Of a DNA stretch of 64,000 bases, positions 54,825 through 63,690 are shown piece after piece. The position numbers were made by a program, and so were the translations under genes. The stretch is taken from NCBI GenBank assembly GCA_963718315.1, contig CAVQZC010000006.1, forward strand, positions 62,001-126,000. The letters run 5' to 3'. Numbering within the stretch: the stretch's first letter is position 1; each line of letters begins with the position of its first letter. The notes under the pieces were generated by a model. The model saw only the letters and a program-made list of their open reading frames with translations, did no database searches and was not told the DNA's origin. The stretch is from CAVQZC01 sp963718315. GTDB lineage: Bacteria > Actinomycetota > Thermoleophilia > Gaiellales > JAICJC01.

Positions 54825-55690
54825 ACTCGGATCTGGAGCGGCGCTACCGGTCGCTGCTGCGCATCTTCCCGGCCGCCTACCGCGCCGACCACGAGGACGA
54901 GATCGTGTCGACGCTCGCCGGGGTGTCCCGGGAAGACCAGCGCTGGCCGTCCGGACGCGAGGCGCGGGCACTGCTGGCGGCGGGGATCCGGCTGCGTGCG
55001 CTGGCGGCCGGCGGCGGCAGTCCGAACGGTCTCGCGCTCGACGGCCTTCACCTGGGCGCCGTCCTGCTGGTCGCCGGGAACGCCGTCGGAGCCGTCTTCG
55101 CTGCCTACGCCGGCAACTCGGACCGGTGGCACGTCGCGCTGGGGCTCGCCTGGGTGTTCGCGTTTGCCACGCTGGTCCGCGGCGGACGGATACTGCCGGT
55201 CGCCGCCGCAGCGACCGCCGCCGCGCTCGCTGTTTGGCTCAGCTACGACGCGCTGGTCGCCCAGCCGGCTCAGTGGTTTGCCTGGGCGCAGGTCGCCGCC
55301 GGCGCGTTGCTGCCGGCGGCGCTGATCGCCGTCCTCGCGCGCCGCGGGCCGCTGCCCGGCCGCTCCCCGCTCTTGCTGCTGGTGCCGGCCGTGCCCTACG
55401 CGCTGGCGATGGGCATCGTGGTCAGCCCGTTCTTCCTGACCAGCACGCTGTTTGCCATGCTCGTCGTCGTCAGCGGGATTGCGCTGCTGGCTCTCCCGCT
55501 CGACCCCCGGCCGGCGATCGCCGTCGCCGTCTTCCTGGTGCCGACCATCAGCCTGCTCATCGCCGGCGCGGCGCAGAACGTCGCACTCTGGGTCGAGCCG
55601 AGCTGGACGTGGCCCTCGGTCTGGGCACTGATCTGCGTCACCCTTGCGACCAGCGGCGTGCGCGCCAGCCGCCGCGTCGCCCGCGTCTGA
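54821..55690 (+). CDS. PadR-associated multi-pass membrane protein
   Basis: 289 residues. The N-terminal soluble part (MNSDLERRYRSLLRIFPAAY, RADHEDEIVSTL) resembles the short domain often seen in membrane proteins encoded beside PadR. Six to eight hydrophobic segments follow (such as LHLGAVLLVAGNAVGAVFAA and LFAMLVVVSGIALLALPL). Function unknown; probably the regulated partner of the PadR protein. Confidence 0.7.
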   Translation: MNSDLERRYRSLLRIFPAAYRADHEDEIVSTLAGVSREDQRWPSGREARALLAAGIRLRALAAGGGSPNGLALDGLHLGAVLLVAGNAVGAVFAAYAGNSDRWHVALGLAWVFAFATLVRGGRILPVAAAATAAALAVWLSYDALVAQPAQWFAWAQVAAGALLPAALIAVLARRGPLPGRSPLLLLVPAVPYALAMGIVVSPFFLTSTLFAMLVVVSGIALLALPLDPRPAIAVAVFLVPTISLLIAGAAQNVALWVEPSWTWPSVWALICVTLATSGVRASRRVARV

Positions 55691-55748
55691 CGCTCTGCAC
55701 GCGTCCCGACCGGGCGGCAACGAGGCCACGCGCAGCGCAGACCGGACG

Positions 55749-55812
55749 GTGGCCAGTTGTCTGTCGCGACGTGGCCAGTTGGCCACCGACCGGCGGCCGA
55801 CCGGGCCGCCGG
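55749..55812 (+). promoter_or_regulatory. Operator-like repeats and hairpin upstream of the FUSC-type gene
   Basis: GTGGCCAGTTG occurs at 55749-55759 and 55771-55781, two helical turns apart (22 bases). The second copy forms the perfect palindrome GTGGCCA-GT-TGGCCAC (55771-55786). CCGGCGGCC (55790-55798) and GGCCGCCGG (55804-55812) then make a 9-bp hairpin. Confidence 0.5.
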
Positions 55813-55859
55813 AGTACGATGTCGCACGGCCTGGTCGGCCGTCTTGCGGTGGAGGAGCG

Positions 55860-56948
55860 GTGATCGAACAAGCCAGGCACCGCCTGACGCGGCACCTGCG
55901 CCGGCGGAGCGCGGCGCTCCGGGTGGCGGCGGTGCCGGTCGTGCAGATGGGGATCGCGGGCTCACTGTCGTGGTGGATCGCGCATGACCTGTTCGGGCAC
56001 ACGTCGACGTACTTCGCCCCGGTGGCCTCGACGATCGTCCTCTCGGTGCGGCCCGGCCCGCGCACGCGACGCGCCTTCGAGATGGTGCTGGGGATCGCCA
56101 TCGGCATCGGCGTGGGAGACCTGATCGTCCGTGAGATCGGCACCGGCGCGCTGCAGATCGGGCTCATCATCGTGCTCGCGGTCTCTGCCGCGATCCTGCT
56201 GGGAGCGGGCGTGATGATCGCGAGCCAGGCCGCGAGCACCGCCGTGCTGGTGGCGGCGATTCCGGCGCCCGGTGCGGCCCCGACCCGGTTTGTTGACGCC
56301 CTCATCGGTGGGTTCGTCGGCCTTGCAGTCCTGGCCGTGGTGCCGCGCAACCCGGTCAGCCCGGTGCGCCGTGCGGTCGACGCGTTCCTGGACGAGACAG
56401 CCACTGTCTTCGAGGCAGCTGCCGCCGCGCTCGAAGCGGGGGACGGCGAGCAGGCGACCGAGATCCTCCACCGCGCCGGAGAGCTGGGCACGCTGGGCGA
56501 CCGGTTCGAGCTGCTCCTCAGGCAGGGCCGCGAGACGGCTCGCCTGGCGCCGATTCGCTGGACGCTGTTGCCCGCCCTCGACCGCTACACCCAGGCGGCG
56601 CCGCATATCGACTCCCTGGCACGCGGCGCCCGGGTGCTGAGCCGCGCCGCCCGCGCCGCCTGTGAGACTGCCGCCGACGTCCCCGCCGCGCTTCCGGGAG
56701 CGATCCGCGAGCTCGCGCAGGCCATCCGGGAGCTCGGCCCACTGCTGGCCGGCTCGGACGACGACTCGGACCTGGTCGAGCATGCGCTGGATGCCGCGGC
56801 GACCGCGACTGGCACGCTGGACGACGAGCCTGCCCTCGCGGTCGGCGTGGTTGTGAGCACGATCCGCTCCGCCGCCGTCGACCTGCTGCGCGCGCTCGGT
56901 GTCGAGCGCCAGGAGGCCGATGCGCACGTCCGCGCCGGCGACACCTGA
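55860..56948 (+). CDS. FUSC / aromatic acid exporter-like membrane protein
   Basis: GTG 55860 after GGAGGAG, 362 residues. The N-terminal half has about five membrane segments (RVAAVPVVQMGIAGSLSWWI, FEMVLGIAIGIGVGDLIV, LIGGFVGLAVLAVVP) with TSTYFAPVASTIVLSVRP, a FUSC-family pattern. The C-terminal half is a soluble, Ala-rich helical region. Family members export aromatic acids or are linked to envelope stress. It is in the same direction as the PadR unit but has its own upstream sites. Confidence 0.75.
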   Translation: MIEQARHRLTRHLRRRSAALRVAAVPVVQMGIAGSLSWWIAHDLFGHTSTYFAPVASTIVLSVRPGPRTRRAFEMVLGIAIGIGVGDLIVREIGTGALQIGLIIVLAVSAAILLGAGVMIASQAASTAVLVAAIPAPGAAPTRFVDALIGGFVGLAVLAVVPRNPVSPVRRAVDAFLDETATVFEAAAAALEAGDGEQATEILHRAGELGTLGDRFELLLRQGRETARLAPIRWTLLPALDRYTQAAPHIDSLARGARVLSRAARAACETAADVPAALPGAIRELAQAIRELGPLLAGSDDDSDLVEHALDAAATATGTLDDEPALAVGVVVSTIRSAAVDLLRALGVERQEADAHVRAGDT

Positions 56949-56949
56949 C

Positions 56950-58137
56950 CTAGAAGTACGGCTGCTGGCTGATTGCGACCTCGAGCCCGAACAGCATCAG
57001 CCCGGTCGCGACCACCGCCAGCGCCACCTGGAACGGCCGCCTCGTTCCCTCCTTACGGAGCAACAGCGGATATGACGCGAAGACGATCGCCTGCGAGATG
57101 TAGAGGGCCACCAAGGAGGGCGTGATCATGTCGTCGTAGACCTTGTCCGGGTTGACAAGGCTGATCACGTCACCGGCCACGAAGATCACGGCCACGATCT
57201 GGGCGACCCGCTTCACGGGCACGTGGAACATCGCGTTACCGACTCGCGTGATGGCGATGAACTCGGCCACGACGATCCCCAGCACGCTGGCCACCGCGAC
57301 GATCGCCACGGCGTCGGCGAGCGTCGATCCGCTGTACAGCTCCGCGACCGTCCTCCCCGGGAACCCGAGTGTCGCCAGTTGCGACGAGGCCAGGGCGCTG
57401 AGCGAGAACGCTGCGGCCGCGATCAGGACTGCAACCCCTGCGACCGAGCCGATCAGCGTCCGCCTGGCGGTGATCGCGCCGCCCACCACGCTCCCCGCCA
57501 GGAACAGCGGCAGGCTGGAGCAGGTGAAGAGCAATGCGGTGTTGGCCACTCCCCGGGCCAGCGTGCCGGAGTGGCCGTGCGGAGCGAACGAGCTGACGTG
57601 CACCCCGGCCCCTCGCCACACGACCCAGGTCAGGATCAGCAGCAGGCCCACCTGAGCCACGGCCGAGATCGCCAGCAGCACGAACATCAGCCGCTCGGCG
57701 AGCAGCAGCCCGGCGACCATCAGCAGGGGCAGCAGAACCAGCAGCTGGCCACGGTGCTGCGTCAGCGCGGGGAAGCTCGGCGCGAGTAGGTCGTAGACGA
57801 CCTGGGTGACTGTGTAGACCAGGTAGAGGACGTAGCTGACCAGCCACACCCCTCCCTGCACCATCGCCACCCGGTGGCCGGCGGCGATCTCGGTGAACGC
57901 GAACAGGCCGCCGTCGGTGGCGCTGCGGCGCAGGTAGAAGCACCAGACGGCGACCGGTGCACCGAAGAGCAGCGCGCCCAGCAGAATGACGAGGCCGATC
58001 GAGCGCAGCGCGCCGGCGCCGACGGCGTCGGGCCCGACCACCGTCACCAGTGCCAGCGGCCCGCCGATCGCCGAGACCGCAAAGCCGGCAAACAGGGCAC
58101 GCGGGAGCGTGCCCTGTCCGACTATCTCCTGAGACAC
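56950..58137 (-). CDS. APC-superfamily permease-like protein
   Basis: 395 residues with about eleven hydrophobic segments. N-terminal ALFAGFAVSAIGGPLALVTV resembles the substrate-binding first helix of amino-acid permeases; others include LLVLLPLLMVAGLLLAERLM and ALAVVATGLMLFGLEVAI. Likely substrate class is amino acids or organic cations, but this is uncertain. Its stop is 1 base from the convergent FUSC gene; the cupredoxin gene is 13 bases upstream. Confidence 0.7.
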   Translation of the reverse strand: MSQEIVGQGTLPRALFAGFAVSAIGGPLALVTVVGPDAVGAGALRSIGLVILLGALLFGAPVAVWCFYLRRSATDGGLFAFTEIAAGHRVAMVQGGVWLVSYVLYLVYTVTQVVYDLLAPSFPALTQHRGQLLVLLPLLMVAGLLLAERLMFVLLAISAVAQVGLLLILTWVVWRGAGVHVSSFAPHGHSGTLARGVANTALLFTCSSLPLFLAGSVVGGAITARRTLIGSVAGVAVLIAAAAFSLSALASSQLATLGFPGRTVAELYSGSTLADAVAIVAVASVLGIVVAEFIAITRVGNAMFHVPVKRVAQIVAVIFVAGDVISLVNPDKVYDDMITPSLVALYISQAIVFASYPLLLRKEGTRRPFQVALAVVATGLMLFGLEVAISQQPYF

Positions 58138-58150
58138 GCCGGCGCCGCTG

Positions 58151-58675
58151 TTACGACCAGCCGCCGCCGCTGCTGCTGCTCGAGCTGGAGCTGGAGGCTG
58201 AGCTGGTGCCGCCGGTACCGACCTTCACCGACACGTCCATGCCGAGCTGGCGGTGACCCGGAACGGAGCAGTAGAAGGCGTACATCCCGTTCTTCAGCGT
58301 GACCGTCAGGTTCTGGCTCTGGCCGGCGGGGAACGTGGGCGTTGCCTGTTTCGACACGCCAGGGCCGTTGATCGTCAGGTTGTGGTTTGACGGGCCCTTG
58401 TTGGTGACGTGGAAGGTGTAGGTGCCCGCCTTCAGCTTGTCACCGCCGGCGACGATGATCTTGAAGTTCTCGAGCGTGACGCCAACCATCGTGCCGCCGC
58501 CCGAGGGCGTGCTGGACGTGGGAGGCGTCGTCGTGGGGGTGGACGATCCACCACCGCCGCCCGCAGCACTGCTGCCTGAGCTCGAGCTGCTCCCACAGCC
58601 TGCGAGAAGGGCGGCTCCGGCGACCAGCAGAGTGACCGCGGAGAGTTTTCCATGAGCTGGGATTGTGATGTCCAT
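58151..58675 (-). CDS. Cupredoxin (plastocyanin-like) lipoprotein
   Basis: 174 residues. Lipoprotein signal VTLLVAGAALLAGCGSS, then a Ser/Gly/Thr/Pro linker. The cupredoxin domain has the type 1 copper set: His in GPSNHNLTI and Cys, His and Met in FYCSVPGHRQLGMDV. A Ser-rich tail closes it (nine consecutive Ser). It would carry electrons or hold copper on the outside of the membrane. No oxidase genes are adjacent. The permease downstream may be cotranscribed. Confidence 0.85.
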   Translation of the reverse strand: MDITIPAHGKLSAVTLLVAGAALLAGCGSSSSSGSSAAGGGGGSSTPTTTPPTSSTPSGGGTMVGVTLENFKIIVAGGDKLKAGTYTFHVTNKGPSNHNLTINGPGVSKQATPTFPAGQSQNLTVTLKNGMYAFYCSVPGHRQLGMDVSVKVGTGGTSSASSSSSSSSSGGGWS

Positions 58676-58700
58676 GCCCTAGATTACGGCGTCAGGGAGG

Positions 58701-58735
58701 GATTGGTTTGCGGCCTGCGCTGGGTGCAAACCTAT
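58701..58735. promoter_or_regulatory. Inverted repeat between divergent cupredoxin and HAD genes
   Basis: GATTGGTTTGC (58701-58711) and GCAAACCTATC (58725-58735) pair except at one T-T position, with a 13-base spacer. Its place between divergent starts (58675 and 58763) suggests a regulator-binding site. Confidence 0.45.
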
Positions 58736-58762
58736 CACCGCAGGGTCGGTACGATCCAGACG

Positions 58763-59395
58763 ATGGGACTTAGCCGAAGCACATGGCTGTTCGACCTCGA
58801 CGGCACGCTGATCGACAGCGAGGAGCTGATCCTGGACTCGTTCCGCTTCGCCACCCGGACGGTGCTCGGCGCCCAGGTCGATGACGACGAGTTGAGGCGG
58901 GGCATCGGGCAGCCCCTGATCGCCCAGATGCGCACGATCGAGCCGGCCCGCGCCGACGAGCTGTTCGACGTCTATGTCGCCCACAACCGTGAGCGCACCG
59001 CTGACCTGCTGAGAAGCTATCCGGGCGTGCCCGAGATGCTCGAGCGCCTGCGCGGCGCCGGGCGCCGCCTCGGCGTCGTCACCTCCAAGATGCGGCCGAG
59101 CCAGGAGCTGGCCTTCCGCACGCTGGGTATCGACGACACCTTCGAGGTGATCGTCACCGTCGAGGACACGACGCTGCACAAGCCGCACCCACAGCCGATC
59201 CTGCATGCCCTCGAGCTGCTGGGGGAGGATCCCGGCGCAGCGGTCTACGTGGGCGACTCCCCGTTCGACATCCGCGCCGCCCGCGCCGCCGGCGTGCTCA
59301 GCGCCGCGGCGACCTGGGGCATCTTCAGCCGCGAGGAGCTGGAGGCAGAGGAGCCGGACGTGTTCTACGCATCTCCACACGAGGTGGCCGCATGA
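58763..59395 (+). CDS. HAD-superfamily phosphatase (phosphoglycolate phosphatase/PpaX-like)
   Basis: ATG 58763 (MGLSRSTWLFDLDGTLIDSE), 210 residues. Nucleophile Asp and acid Asp in FDLDGT, motif II Ser/Thr in VVTSKM, motif III Lys in LHKPHPQP, motif IV in VGDSPFDIRAA. The cap domain is the helical type 1. Such enzymes hydrolyse small phosphates such as phosphoglycolate or pyrophosphate. Its stop overlaps ligA (ATGA). Confidence 0.87.
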   Translation: MGLSRSTWLFDLDGTLIDSEELILDSFRFATRTVLGAQVDDDELRRGIGQPLIAQMRTIEPARADELFDVYVAHNRERTADLLRSYPGVPEMLERLRGAGRRLGVVTSKMRPSQELAFRTLGIDDTFEVIVTVEDTTLHKPHPQPILHALELLGEDPGAAVYVGDSPFDIRAARAAGVLSAAATWGIFSREELEAEEPDVFYASPHEVAA

Positions 59396-61398
59396 AGGCC
59401 GAGCAACGCGCGGCCGAGCTGCGGGCAAGCATCGACGACGCCAACCGTCGCTACCACGTGCTCGACGACCCGACGATCTCGGACGCCGAGTACGACGCGC
59501 TGTTCCGCGAGCTGCAGCAGATCGAGGCCGACCACCCCGAGCTGGTCAGCCCCGACTCGCCGACCCAGCGGGTGGGCGCGCTGGCCTCGTCCGGCTTTGC
59601 CACCGTCGCCCATCTGCAGCCCATGCTCTCGCTGGGCAACGCTCGCAACGACGACGAGTTCCGCTCGTGGGTGCAACGGCTCGAGGCGCGCCTCGACGGC
59701 GAGCCCTACGAGCTGGTGACGGAGCCGAAGATCGACGGCCTGGCCATCTCGCTGCTCTACCAGGACGGGCAGTTCGTCCGCGGCGCGACGCGCGGCGACG
59801 GCGTCCAGGGCGAGGACGTCACGGCGAACCTGCGAACGATCCGCTCGATTCCGCTGCGGATCGACGCTCCCGGCACGATCGAGGTGCGCGGCGAGATCTA
59901 CCTGCCGCTGGCGGGCTTCGAGCAGGTGAACCGGGAACGTGCCGAGCAGGGGCTGCCCACCTTCATGAACCCCCGCAACTCGGCTGCCGGTTCGCTGCGC
60001 CAGCAGGATCCAGCCGTCACCGCGGGACGGCCGCTCTCGATCTGGGTCTACGCACTCGGCGTGGTCGACGGCATCGAGCTGTCCACCCACTGGGAGGCGC
60101 TGCAGTGGATGCGCGACCACGGCTTCAGGGTGAACCCGGGCGTCCGGCTCCACGACAACCCGGACACCGCCCTGGAGGAGTGCCACGCCTGGGAGCAGCG
60201 GCGGGCGGAGCTCTCCTACGACATCGACGGGGCAGTGGTCAAGGTATCCAGCTTCGAGCAGCAGCGGGCGCTGGGCTCCGTCGGCCGCGACCCGCGGTGG
60301 GCCATCGCCTACAAGTTCCCGCCCACCACCGAGCTGACCAAGCTGCTGCACATCGGCATCAACGTCGGGCGCACCGGCGCGCTCAACCCCTACGCCGTGC
60401 TGGAGCCGGTCCGGGTGGGGGGTGTCACCGTGTCGCTGGCCACCCTGCACAACGAACAGGACATCAACCGCAAGGACATCCGCGAGGGCGACACCGTGAT
60501 CGTGCAGCGGGCGGGAGACGTGATCCCCCAGGTCGTCGGCCCGCACATCGAGCCCGGCGCCAAGCGGCAGCCGCCCTGGCAGATGCCCGCGCGCTGCCCG
60601 GTCTGCGACACGCCGGTCGTGCGCCCCGAGGGCGAGGCGATGCACCGCTGCCCGAACCCGTCCTGCCCGGCCAAGGGCTACGAGTGGCTCAAGCACTTCG
60701 TCTCGCGCGGCGCGATGGACATCGACGGCGTCGGCGAGCGGCTCGTCCGGCGGCTCCTGGACGCCGGGCTGATCGCCCAGCCGCAGGACATCTACCGGCT
60801 GACGGTGGACGACCTGCTGCCGCTGGAGGGGTTCCAGGAGCGGTCGGCGACCAACGTCATCGAGTCGATCGAGACGTCGAAGCAGCGGCCGTTCGCGCGC
60901 GTCTTGTTCGGGCTCGGCATACCCCACGTCGGGTTCATCACCGCCGAGCTGCTGGCCGACGCGTTCGGCTCGGTCGACGCGCTGGGCAGCGCGACCGCCG
61001 AGGAGATCGCAGGTGTGGAGGGGGTCGGGCCGGTGATCGCCGACGCCGTCTCGGGCTGGTTCGTCGACGAGGAGCACCAGGAGGTCGTCGCAGCGCTGAA
61101 GGCGGCCGGTGTGCAGATGGAGGGCCCGCGCCGTGAGCGCCCGGCGGGCGGCGCTCTGGACGGGATGACGTTCGTCGTCACCGGCTCCATCGAGGGCTAC
61201 ACGCGCGACAGCATCAAGGAGCACCTGGAGTCGCTGGGCGCCAAGGTCAACGACTCGGTCTCGAAGAAGACCGACTACGTCCTGGCCGGCGAGGGCGGCG
61301 GCTCGAAGCGGTCGAAGGCGGAGGCCCTCGACGTGCCGGTTATCAGCGTCGATCAGCTGGAGGAGCTGGCTTCGTCTCGCCAGGCAACGGGAGCCTAG
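59392..61398 (+). CDS. ligA: NAD-dependent DNA ligase
   Basis: 668 residues, the usual length. Ia domain and adenylation domain with the AMP-accepting Lys in TEPKIDGLAISLLY; OB fold; zinc finger CPVC...HRCPNPSCPAKG; helix-hairpin-helix region (MDIDGVGERL, EGVGPVIADAV); C-terminal BRCT (GMTFVVTGSIEGYTRDSIKE). It seals nicks in replication and repair. The ATG overlaps the HAD stop. It converges on the PBP4 gene with a 5-base gap. Confidence 0.97.
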   Translation: MKAEQRAAELRASIDDANRRYHVLDDPTISDAEYDALFRELQQIEADHPELVSPDSPTQRVGALASSGFATVAHLQPMLSLGNARNDDEFRSWVQRLEARLDGEPYELVTEPKIDGLAISLLYQDGQFVRGATRGDGVQGEDVTANLRTIRSIPLRIDAPGTIEVRGEIYLPLAGFEQVNRERAEQGLPTFMNPRNSAAGSLRQQDPAVTAGRPLSIWVYALGVVDGIELSTHWEALQWMRDHGFRVNPGVRLHDNPDTALEECHAWEQRRAELSYDIDGAVVKVSSFEQQRALGSVGRDPRWAIAYKFPPTTELTKLLHIGINVGRTGALNPYAVLEPVRVGGVTVSLATLHNEQDINRKDIREGDTVIVQRAGDVIPQVVGPHIEPGAKRQPPWQMPARCPVCDTPVVRPEGEAMHRCPNPSCPAKGYEWLKHFVSRGAMDIDGVGERLVRRLLDAGLIAQPQDIYRLTVDDLLPLEGFQERSATNVIESIETSKQRPFARVLFGLGIPHVGFITAELLADAFGSVDALGSATAEEIAGVEGVGPVIADAVSGWFVDEEHQEVVAALKAAGVQMEGPRRERPAGGALDGMTFVVTGSIEGYTRDSIKEHLESLGAKVNDSVSKKTDYVLAGEGGGSKRSKAEALDVPVISVDQLEELASSRQATGA

Positions 61399-61403
61399 GC
61401 GCT

Positions 61404-62669
61404 CTAGGCTGGAGGCGACGAACCGGCCAGCAGCTGGACGATCCGGTCCTGCGTGGCCTGCGCTGCGGTCACGTTGATCAGCGGGCCGTGGTTCATCAGC
61501 AGCGAGAACACGAGCAGGTGGCCGTTGCGGCTGGTGACGTACCCGGACAGGTTCGAGGCGTCGTCCAGCGTGCCGGTCTTGGCGTGGGCGTTGCCGTGCG
61601 CGGGCCCGGTCAGCATGCGCTTCGACAGCGTGCCGCTGACGCCCGCGACCGGCAGCGAGTTGCGGAACCACCAGGAGTAGGCCGGGCGGTCGTGGACACG
61701 TAGCAGCAGCTCCATGATCTGGCCGGCGGAGAGCCGGTCGCGCACCGAGAGGCCCGACCCGTCGAGCAGCTCGGCGCCGGTCAGGCCGACACCGATGGAC
61801 GTCAGGTAGGTGCGCGTGTAGACCCGCCCGAGGAAGGTGGTGCCGGGCCTGCCCGCAGCCTTGGCGATGTCCCGGTTCAGCACCTCGGCGAAGTAGTTGT
61901 CGGACGGCACGTCCATCTCCAGCGTCAACCGGTACATGGGCGGCGACTGCTCGGACGCGATCGGCCGGGCAGACGACGGGCGCGTCGCGGCGCCCGCGCC
62001 GCCCGCGACCTTGACCCCGTTACCGACCAGCGCCGCGCGGAACACCTGAGCGGCTCGCACGGGCGGGTTGTGGTAGCTGTAGATCGAGCCGTAGCTGGTC
62101 AGGTCCTCGTTGATGGAGAGCGCCGACAGCGGGGCGCAGTCCTGCCAGTAGCTGGCCTTCCAGTAGGGGCCGGTGCGGACGTTCGACAGGTACGACTCGT
62201 CGCCCAGCACGGCCCCGGTCACCGCGTGGATGCCGGCTGACCGCACCGCCACGGCAAGCACCCCGTCGCGGGAAGCAGCGCCCTTGAAGGCCTGGGCCGC
62301 GTAGGCGGCGGTCGAGAATGATGGATCGCCGCCCCCGACCAGGTAGAGGTTGCCGTGCAGGACGCCGCCGCTGAGGGTGCCGCTCGCGAAGACGTGGGTC
62401 GCCAGCGTGTGACTGGGGCCCATGCGGCCGAGCGCGGCGGCCGTTGTGGTCAGCTTCATGTTCGACGCCGGTTTCAGTTCGGCCGGCGCGTTTCGCGTGT
62501 AGACCAATCGTCTGGCGGTGACGTCGTACACGGCGTAGCCGTTGGTCGACCCGGCGAACGACGAATGCCCGACGATCGAGGCCACCTGCTCCGCCAGCGT
62601 CGCCGCCTGCGCAGCCGGAGCCAACCCCAGCGTCAGCAGCACAGCAATCAGGCAGATGCGGGGGATCAT
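61404..62669 (-). CDS. dacB: D-alanyl-D-alanine carboxypeptidase/endopeptidase, PBP4 (DacB) type
   Basis: ATG at 62667-62669 (MIPRICLIAVLLTLGLAPAA) provides a signal peptide; 421 residues. Catalytic SxxK in LKPASNMKLTT, SDN in DVPSDNYFAEVLN and KTG in AHAKTGTLDDASNLSGY. The long insert between motifs 1 and 2 is typical of the peptidase S13 family. It trims peptidoglycan cross-links or stem peptides outside the membrane. Confidence 0.9.
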   Translation of the reverse strand: MIPRICLIAVLLTLGLAPAAQAATLAEQVASIVGHSSFAGSTNGYAVYDVTARRLVYTRNAPAELKPASNMKLTTTAAALGRMGPSHTLATHVFASGTLSGGVLHGNLYLVGGGDPSFSTAAYAAQAFKGAASRDGVLAVAVRSAGIHAVTGAVLGDESYLSNVRTGPYWKASYWQDCAPLSALSINEDLTSYGSIYSYHNPPVRAAQVFRAALVGNGVKVAGGAGAATRPSSARPIASEQSPPMYRLTLEMDVPSDNYFAEVLNRDIAKAAGRPGTTFLGRVYTRTYLTSIGVGLTGAELLDGSGLSVRDRLSAGQIMELLLRVHDRPAYSWWFRNSLPVAGVSGTLSKRMLTGPAHGNAHAKTGTLDDASNLSGYVTSRNGHLLVFSLLMNHGPLINVTAAQATQDRIVQLLAGSSPPA

Positions 62670-62751
62670 CCGATCCAGAATACGCAAGCGGGCGGAAGGC
62701 ACAAGGCCTGTCGCCCGCTCGATTTCGTAACGAATCTTCGTCCGCGCCGGA

Positions 62752-62916
62752 TTAGCGCGAGGAGAGGGTGATCTCCTGCCGCACCGCGAGGAACAGCGAC
62801 TTGTCGATCTTGCCGTGGTAGATCGGCACGTGCTGCTCGTGGCACAACCGGATGACCTCTTCGCGCTTGAGGTCGTACTCCTTCGACAACTCCTCCGGCG
62901 TCAGATGATTCGCCAT
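62752..62916 (-). CDS. Small helical protein, possible MerR/excisionase-like DNA-binding fold
   Basis: 54 residues from ATG at 62914-62916, preceded by AGGGAGACGG. The sequence MANHLTPEELSKEYDLKREE is followed by VIRLCHEQHVPIYHGKIDKS and LFLAVRQEITLSSR. The layout (helix, turn, helix RLCHEQHVP, then a short wing GKID) resembles the first part of a winged-helix excisionase or MerR headpiece. No family assignment is certain. It sits after a minus-strand terminator, so it has its own promoter or is read through. Confidence 0.6.
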   Translation of the reverse strand: MANHLTPEELSKEYDLKREEVIRLCHEQHVPIYHGKIDKSLFLAVRQEITLSSR

Positions 62917-62941
62917 GCGTCCGTCTCCCTGTCGTGTTTGG

Positions 62942-62984
62942 GGCCAACAAAAAACCCACCGGGCACATGCGCACCGGTGGGTTT
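62942..62984 (-). terminator. Intrinsic terminator on the minus strand
   Basis: AAACCCACCGG (62952-62962) and CCGGTGGGTTT (62974-62984) form an 11-bp stem. On the minus strand it is followed by a run of six T and GTTGG. It would end transcripts from the unknown gene at 63108-63569. Confidence 0.8.
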
Positions 62985-63107
62985 CAAGCTGCCTCTCGGG
63001 TTGTGCGGAGTGCGGACATCTCAGGCCCGCGCAACTCGCAAGTCCATGTGCGCATCGTAGCCCTGGGTCCGGATGCCGTCAACGACTCGACGGGTCCCCG
63101 GGGCGGG

Positions 63108-63569
63108 TTACGCTGCCTGGTTTCCGCGGAGGTAGTCCCGCTGCCTGCGCCGGTACGAATCTGCCTCCAGACGCTGGGACATGGTGAGCCATGCGCGCTC
63201 GGTCAGGTCGGCGTCGACCGGCCGCGCGTGCTGCCGGCTTTCCTGGCTGAGGCGGGCGTTTACCGCGCCCACGGAGCGGCGCCAGTTGCCGCCGTGGTAG
63301 ACGATCGCCACGTCGACCGACCAGGGGTAGCAGTCCTCCAGTCGCCGGAACACGATGTCCTGCGGCCAGGTCGGGGTTTCGAGGTCGCCCTCGAGGTCGC
63401 CGTAGGCCACCCAGCCACAGAGGTCGCCGTCGACGTCCATGCCGACACCTCCGACCATGAGCCGGGCGCCGCCGGGGTAGAAATCGCTGTGTCGGGGCCG
63501 TTCCAACCTGCGCACGTCAGCACGCTGGAGCGTCAGGACGGCCAGGTCGGTAGAAGGAGCGGGAGCCAT
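63108..63569 (-). CDS. Protein of unknown function
   Basis: ATG at 63567-63569 (MAPAPSTDLAVLTLQRADVR) is 4 bases after GGAGG; 153 residues. No signal peptide or membrane segment. Trp- and Asp-rich central part (GGVGMDVDGDLCGWVAYGDL, WPQDIVFRRLEDCYPWSVDV) and a charged helical C-terminus. I do not recognise a family. It follows the NIF3 gene on the same strand after about 120 bases and is closed by the terminator at 62942-62984. Confidence 0.6.
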   Translation of the reverse strand: MAPAPSTDLAVLTLQRADVRRLERPRHSDFYPGGARLMVGGVGMDVDGDLCGWVAYGDLEGDLETPTWPQDIVFRRLEDCYPWSVDVAIVYHGGNWRRSVGAVNARLSQESRQHARPVDADLTERAWLTMSQRLEADSYRRRQRDYLRGNQAA

Positions 63570-63690
63570 TGTCCTCCAATCCATTGGGGGTCGATGGTTG
63601 TATCGGCGCTCGCAGGGGATGCCCGCACACCCGACCCGGGGGTTGTGCGTCACCCGTCTGGTGGGTAGGCCAGGGATTACGGTGGCTGCG

